DNA of 64,000 bases from DASZIT01 sp052143315 (GTDB taxonomy: Bacteria; Actinomycetota; Acidimicrobiia; Acidimicrobiales; RAAP-2): NCBI GenBank assembly GCA_052143315.1, contig JBKQTE010000066.1, positions 62,001-126,000 of the forward strand, given 5' to 3'. The notes below the pieces were generated by a model. The model made no database searches, had not been told where the DNA came from, and was given only the letters and a program-made list of their open reading frames with translations. This document shows, in pieces, positions 60,370 through 64,000 of this stretch (position 1 is the first letter of the stretch; every line of letters starts with the position of its first letter). The position numbers and the translations under genes are program-made.

Positions 60370-61674
60370 CTATGAGCCTGGCGCGATGTAGTACTCGCTA
60401 TTGCAACGGTAGCCGTGGTCGGGCCCGGTCACCGGCGGATCGTCGAGCCGCTGGAACTGCCCGTTCTGCACCTGGGCGATCAGGTAGCAGTTGCCGTTGG
60501 TCTTGGCCGACGGGTTGGTGGTGGCGATGATGTTGTCGCCGCTGAACGACGTGACTTTGGACAGTGCCTGGAGCAGCGAACCCCGGCTCGGATCGGACCC
60601 GGCCGCCTCCAGGCCCTGCGAGAAGAGCTCGGCCGAAACCCATCCGTACAAGGTGAACAGGTCGGGTTTGAAGCCGGGCGAGGCCTGCTGCACCCAGTGG
60701 AGGAAGGTCCCGACGGCCGGGATGGCCGCCTGGTCCTCGCCGAGGTACAGCGAGGCGTTCTGCTCGAGGTAGGAGCCGTCGGTCGCCGACGCCCCGCCGG
60801 AGGCGGAGATCAGGTCGGAGCTGTACGTGGACGCCCCGAAGACCACCTGGGGGTGGAAGTCCTGCTGGTTGAGCGCCTGGATGACGGCGGAGGCGTAGTT
60901 CTCCGGCATCTGCTCGATGAACAGCATCTTCACACCGGCGTTCTTCATGGCGACGACGTTCTGGGTGAACTCGGTCTGGGTGATCGGGAACTGCTCGTCG
61001 TAGACGACCTTGTAGCCCTGGTGCTCCATGGCGGCCTTCTCCCCGAGCCACTGGTCCACCGCCGACGGCTCGTTGGCGATCAGGACGCCCACCGACTTCA
61101 CGCCACTCGGGTACTTCTGCTGGAAGTACTGCAGCGGGCCCAGCTCCCAGCCACCGCCCAGGGGCACCGGGCTGAACACGTTGGGCAGCTTGTTGGTGGT
61201 CGGGTCGAGCGTCACCGACACGTCCGGCATCCCCGGATTGGCGGCCAGCACGGTCCCACCGAAGCTGTCGTTGAGCGAGAAGCTGCCGACCAGGGCGAAG
61301 TCGTTGGTCACGGCGGCCTGGGTGAGGGCCTTGTTGTTGGCCCCGTTGTTGTACCCGTCGTTCCCGCTGTCCACGCTGATCTTCCGGCCGTTGATGCCGC
61401 CGGTGGAGTTGACGTAGTCGGCGTACGCCTGGGTGCCGACCGCCGCTCCCTTGAAGAGGCCACCGTCCAGGGTCGACACGTTGGCGACATGCACGGTGGT
61501 GGAGGTGATGCCGGTGTGGTCGCTGAAGGCGCTGGAGGGGATCTTCGACCCACCGGGCCCGGCGGTGGTGGCCGTGCTCGACGAGCTCGTCGAGCTGCAG
61601 GCTGCGCCCGTCGCCGCCAGCAGCACGACCATGCCGGCTGCGGCCATACGCATCTTCCACGATGCAGATACCAA
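60370..61674 (-). CDS. ABC transporter substrate-binding lipoprotein (Leu/Ile/Val-type)
   Basis: Exported lipoprotein of 434 aa. The signal peptide ends in a lipobox, LLAATGAAC (Cys at about 26), followed by a Ser/Thr linker. The type I periplasmic-binding fold shows GITSTTVHVANVSTLDGGLF, YADYVNSTGGINGRKISVDS and GWVSAELFSQGLEAAGSD. The start is probably TTG 61674 (GAGGGGGAG just upstream) or an inner ATG. It is the first gene of the Liv-type cassette; the ligand is unknown. Confidence 0.88.
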   Translation of the reverse strand: MVSASWKMRMAAAGMVVLLAATGAACSSTSSSSTATTAGPGGSKIPSSAFSDHTGITSTTVHVANVSTLDGGLFKGAAVGTQAYADYVNSTGGINGRKISVDSGNDGYNNGANNKALTQAAVTNDFALVGSFSLNDSFGGTVLAANPGMPDVSVTLDPTTNKLPNVFSPVPLGGGWELGPLQYFQQKYPSGVKSVGVLIANEPSAVDQWLGEKAAMEHQGYKVVYDEQFPITQTEFTQNVVAMKNAGVKMLFIEQMPENYASAVIQALNQQDFHPQVVFGASTYSSDLISASGGASATDGSYLEQNASLYLGEDQAAIPAVGTFLHWVQQASPGFKPDLFTLYGWVSAELFSQGLEAAGSDPSRGSLLQALSKVTSFSGDNIIATTNPSAKTNGNCYLIAQVQNGQFQRLDDPPVTGPDHGYRCNSEYYIAPGS

Positions 61675-61840
61675 TGCTCCCCCTCGTAACTCGGTGCGAA
61701 TCGCGGCCCGTTCACGACCGTGTCGCCGGCCGGTCCCGCGCTGAATGTGACTCTACGTCAGAAACTCGGAGCTGTGTTTAGCACTTGCAGGCTTCAGCCG
61801 GGGTGCCGACAGCCTGACCAGGGAGTTCAACCGGCGCCGG

Positions 61841-61864
61841 CCCGACGGGGCCGGGGCCGTCGGG
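61841..61864 (-). terminator. terminator-like hairpin after the esterase gene
   Basis: CCCGACGG (61841-61848) and CCGTCGGG (61857-61864) form an 8-bp perfect stem with an 8-nt loop directly after the esterase stop codon. No T-tract. Confidence 0.5.
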
Positions 61865-63112
61865 TCAGCTGCCGATGCGCTCCCGGACGCTCTCGAGAAA
61901 CCGCACCGCTCCCATGGTGGTGTGCCGGCAGCGGATCGACGCCAGCACGTCGAAGGCGTGCTGGGTCCTCGGCAGCTCGACGTAGGCCACCGGGGAGGTC
62001 GACACCTCCCGCAGCCTGGCCACGAAGGCTCGGGCCACGACCACCGGAACCAGGGTGTCGTTGACGCCGTGGAACACCAGCATCGGGGGCGCGTCCGGCT
62101 CCACCCGGCACGTCGGCGACGCCTGCTCGAACACCTCGGGGTGCTCGTCGATCGACACCTTCATCACCTTCCGCTCGAGCAGGTGCACCAGCCCGGGCCC
62201 GTAGGCGCCCGAGCCCTCCGGGCTGCCCGTCATGTCGTAGACCCCGTAGAACGGGATGCAGGCGGCCACAGAGGTGTCGGCCTCCTCGAACCCCGGCTGC
62301 CACTCGGGCCGGTTGGCGGTGACCGCCACCAGGGAGGAGAGCTGGCCGCCGGCCGACCCGCCGGACACCGCGATGAAGTCGGGGTCGCCGCCGTACTCGG
62401 CGATGTGCTCCCTCACCCAGGCGAGGGCCCGCTTGCAGTCCACCACGTGCTCGGGCCAGGTGGCCCGGGGGCTGAGCCGGTAGTTGATGGCCACGCAGAC
62501 CCATCCCCGCTCGATCAGCTCGTGCATCATCGGGGCGCCCTGCTGGCGCTTGTCGCCGATCACCCAGCCGCCGCCGTGGATGAAGACGAGCACGGGGCCG
62601 CCCTCCGGCCGGTGCCCCCTTGGCTCGAGGATGTCCAGCTTGTGGCGGTAGAGCCCGTCGCCCCAGTAGTCGATGTTGCGGATCCGCCGTATCGACCGCC
62701 CCCGGAACGGCACGGCGATGGCCAGCCGCCACCAGCGGTTCCAGGCCGGAGAGGCGTCGAACCCGTCGACCCGGATCGGGCCGCCGGTGGCGTCCTCGAG
62801 GGCGGCGTCCACCAGGTCCCCGGCGTGGTGGGCCACCACGGCCAGCCGGAGCAGGCCGAGCCAGGAGGCGACCGACACCGCCAGGCCGACCCACCCGGGC
62901 CACCGGCTGCAGGCGCCGAAGGCGGCGAGGACCCCGGTGATCGCCACCTCGACCGCCATCACCTGGATCGGCAGCTCGCCGGGGATCCACCCGAGGGCGA
63001 AGCTGATGGCGGTGAACGGCTCGCGCCGGATCGGAAAGAAGGCGTTGACCGCCAGCACTCCACCGACCATGCTGACTGCCAACAACGCCCAGGGCACCGC
63101 ACCATGAAACAC
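61865..63112 (-). CDS. alpha/beta hydrolase (HSL/carboxylesterase type) with membrane N-terminus
   Basis: About 415 aa. The N-terminal ~100 residues hold two or three membrane segments (VPWALLAVSMVGGVLAVNAF; VMAVEVAITGVLAAFGAC). The hydrolase domain follows, with oxyanion motif VFIHGGGWVIGDKRQQG (HGGG), nucleophile VSGGSAGGQLSSL (G-x-S-x-G), acid GVNDTLVPV and His LPRTQHAFDV. The layout resembles actinobacterial LipO/LipQ-type esterases. GTG 63112 and GTG 63097 are both possible starts. Divergent from the wax-ester synthase, suggesting lipid turnover. Confidence 0.87.
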   Translation of the reverse strand: MFHGAVPWALLAVSMVGGVLAVNAFFPIRREPFTAISFALGWIPGELPIQVMAVEVAITGVLAAFGACSRWPGWVGLAVSVASWLGLLRLAVVAHHAGDLVDAALEDATGGPIRVDGFDASPAWNRWWRLAIAVPFRGRSIRRIRNIDYWGDGLYRHKLDILEPRGHRPEGGPVLVFIHGGGWVIGDKRQQGAPMMHELIERGWVCVAINYRLSPRATWPEHVVDCKRALAWVREHIAEYGGDPDFIAVSGGSAGGQLSSLVAVTANRPEWQPGFEEADTSVAACIPFYGVYDMTGSPEGSGAYGPGLVHLLERKVMKVSIDEHPEVFEQASPTCRVEPDAPPMLVFHGVNDTLVPVVVARAFVARLREVSTSPVAYVELPRTQHAFDVLASIRCRHTTMGAVRFLESVRERIGS

Positions 63113-63206
63113 CTTCCGGGCACCGGAGCGAAAGACGGGTGCCCGGGTGCGGGTCGGATCGGACGGGGCGGGACACGACACGACACGTACGGGGGGAGGG
63201 AGCGGC

Positions 63207-64000
63207 ATGGAACGACTGAGCGGGCTCGACGCCAGCTTCCTGTACCTGGAGACCCCGAGCCTGCACATGCACGTGGCCATGGCCATGACCTTCGATCCGG
63301 CCACCGTCCCCGGCGGGTACTCGTTCGCCCGGATCAAGGGGTTGATCGCCGAGCGGGTCCCCAGCGCCCCGGTGTTCCAACGCCGGCTGGTGGAGGTCCC
63401 GTTCCAGCTGGGCCACCCGGTCTGGGTCGACGACCCCGACTTCGACATCGACTACCACGTGCGCCTGACCGCCGTCCCCCAGCCGGGCGGCCCGCACGAG
63501 CTGGCCGACCTCGCCGGGGACATCACCGGGCGGCCGCTCGACCGCTCCAAGCCGCTGTGGGAGATCTGGATCGTGGAAGGCCTGGCCGGCGGGCACGTCG
63601 GCTTCATCGCCAAGATGCACCACTCGACGGTCGACGGCGTCTCCGGTGCCGAGCTGCTCACCGTCCTGTTCGACCTGGAGCCCGACCCGCCGGCGGCGCC
63701 GGCGGACGACCGGGAGCCCGACTACCACGTCCCGTCCCAGCTGGAGCTGGTGGCCCAGGCCATGTGGTTCAGGACTCTCCGCCCCTTCGAGATGACCAAG
63801 GACCTCATCCGCACCGGCCAGCGGGTGCTCGATGTCCGCAAGGTCCGGATCGGCGCCGAGAGCCGTCCGGGCCTGGGCAAGGCGGCCCTCCCACTCTCGG
63901 CCCCCCGCACCTCGTTCAACGCCTCGGTGACCAGGCGCCGGTCGGTGGCCTTCGCCGCCATCGGGCTCGACGACGTCAAACGGCTGAAGACGGCCATGGG
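63207..64000 (+). CDS. wax ester synthase/diacylglycerol acyltransferase (3' end outside window)
   Basis: First 264 residues of a WS/DGAT enzyme that makes wax esters or triacylglycerol from acyl-CoA. It starts MERLSGLDASFLYLETPSLH, has the family block PLDRSKPLWEIWIVEGL, and the active-site HHxxxDG is MHHSTVDGVSGAELL (His 138 and 139). The ATG has GGAGGGAG a few bases upstream. The frame stays open to the window end. Confidence 0.93.
   Translation, partial: MERLSGLDASFLYLETPSLHMHVAMAMTFDPATVPGGYSFARIKGLIAERVPSAPVFQRRLVEVPFQLGHPVWVDDPDFDIDYHVRLTAVPQPGGPHELADLAGDITGRPLDRSKPLWEIWIVEGLAGGHVGFIAKMHHSTVDGVSGAELLTVLFDLEPDPPAAPADDREPDYHVPSQLELVAQAMWFRTLRPFEMTKDLIRTGQRVLDVRKVRIGAESRPGLGKAALPLSAPRTSFNASVTRRRSVAFAAIGLDDVKRLKTAM

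Overview
This window (about 70% G+C, 64 kb) reads as chromosome of a high-GC actinobacterium. An uncultured or acidophilic member of class Acidimicrobiia is the most likely source. Evidence for this: a paired ArsA/Get3-like ATPase next to a DUF3107 gene, F420-type enzymes, a wax-ester synthase, DUF2510 and DUF4190 small membrane proteins, secreted ~44-residue 'DGGVFAFGDA' repeats, and many genes whose start codon lies 6-7 bp after a TANNNT hexamer (leaderless transcripts). The taxonomic call is inference; no rRNA gene is present.

Layout. 1-11 kb: a PdtaS-type sensor kinase (cut by the window edge), PHP phosphoesterase, O-methyltransferase, ArsA pair, DUF3107, dGTPase-like HD protein, cyclopropane fatty acid synthase, then an Fe-S group (Mrp ATPase, divergent SufR-like regulator, cysteine desulfurase). 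11-19 kb: an essentially complete cytochrome c maturation System I operon on the minus strand, ccdA-ccmA-B-C-D-E-F-G-H/I, mostly with overlapping start/stop codons. 19-28.9 kb: GDP-mannose dehydratase, enoyl-CoA hydratase, glycosyltransferase, TetR, DUF4395, a tyrosine phosphatase-like protein, an ABC exporter pair, and a three-gene minus-strand unit ending in an F420-type monooxygenase.

29-36.3 kb: an alpha/beta hydrolase, then a putative metal-responsive block: a polytopic membrane protein, a DUF5134 protein and a BlaI/CopY-type repressor with a cysteine-rich N-terminus, with a perfect TACTAC-N5-GTAGTA palindrome ahead of the first gene; then a DUF4190 protein, and a nickel/cobalt permease divergent from a Fur-family regulator with a perfect 12-bp palindrome in their shared promoter.

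36.3-43 kb is the most interesting part. A cobalamin riboswitch precedes a secreted alpha/alpha-toroid protein, a membrane-anchored DUF4430 protein, and a full ECF transporter (EcfT, fused EcfA-EcfA', S component). The two exported proteins resemble the two halves of animal intrinsic factor/transcobalamin, so I propose a split bacterial corrinoid-capture device feeding an ECF importer.

43-50.7 kb is an accessory segment flanked by an 84-bp imperfect direct repeat of the 3' end of the acyl-CoA dehydrogenase gene. It holds a complete IS1634-like element (22-bp perfect inverted repeats, 6-bp target duplication) that replaced the last codons of a neighbouring gene, a small gene with an internal stop codon, diverged tandem paralogues and several small membrane or regulatory genes. 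50.7-64 kb returns to housekeeping: acyl-CoA dehydrogenase, cold-shock protein, CysRS and archaeal-type ValRS (divergent), a branched-chain amino-acid-type ABC transporter with fused LivH-LivM, an esterase, and a wax-ester synthase/DGAT cut by the window end.
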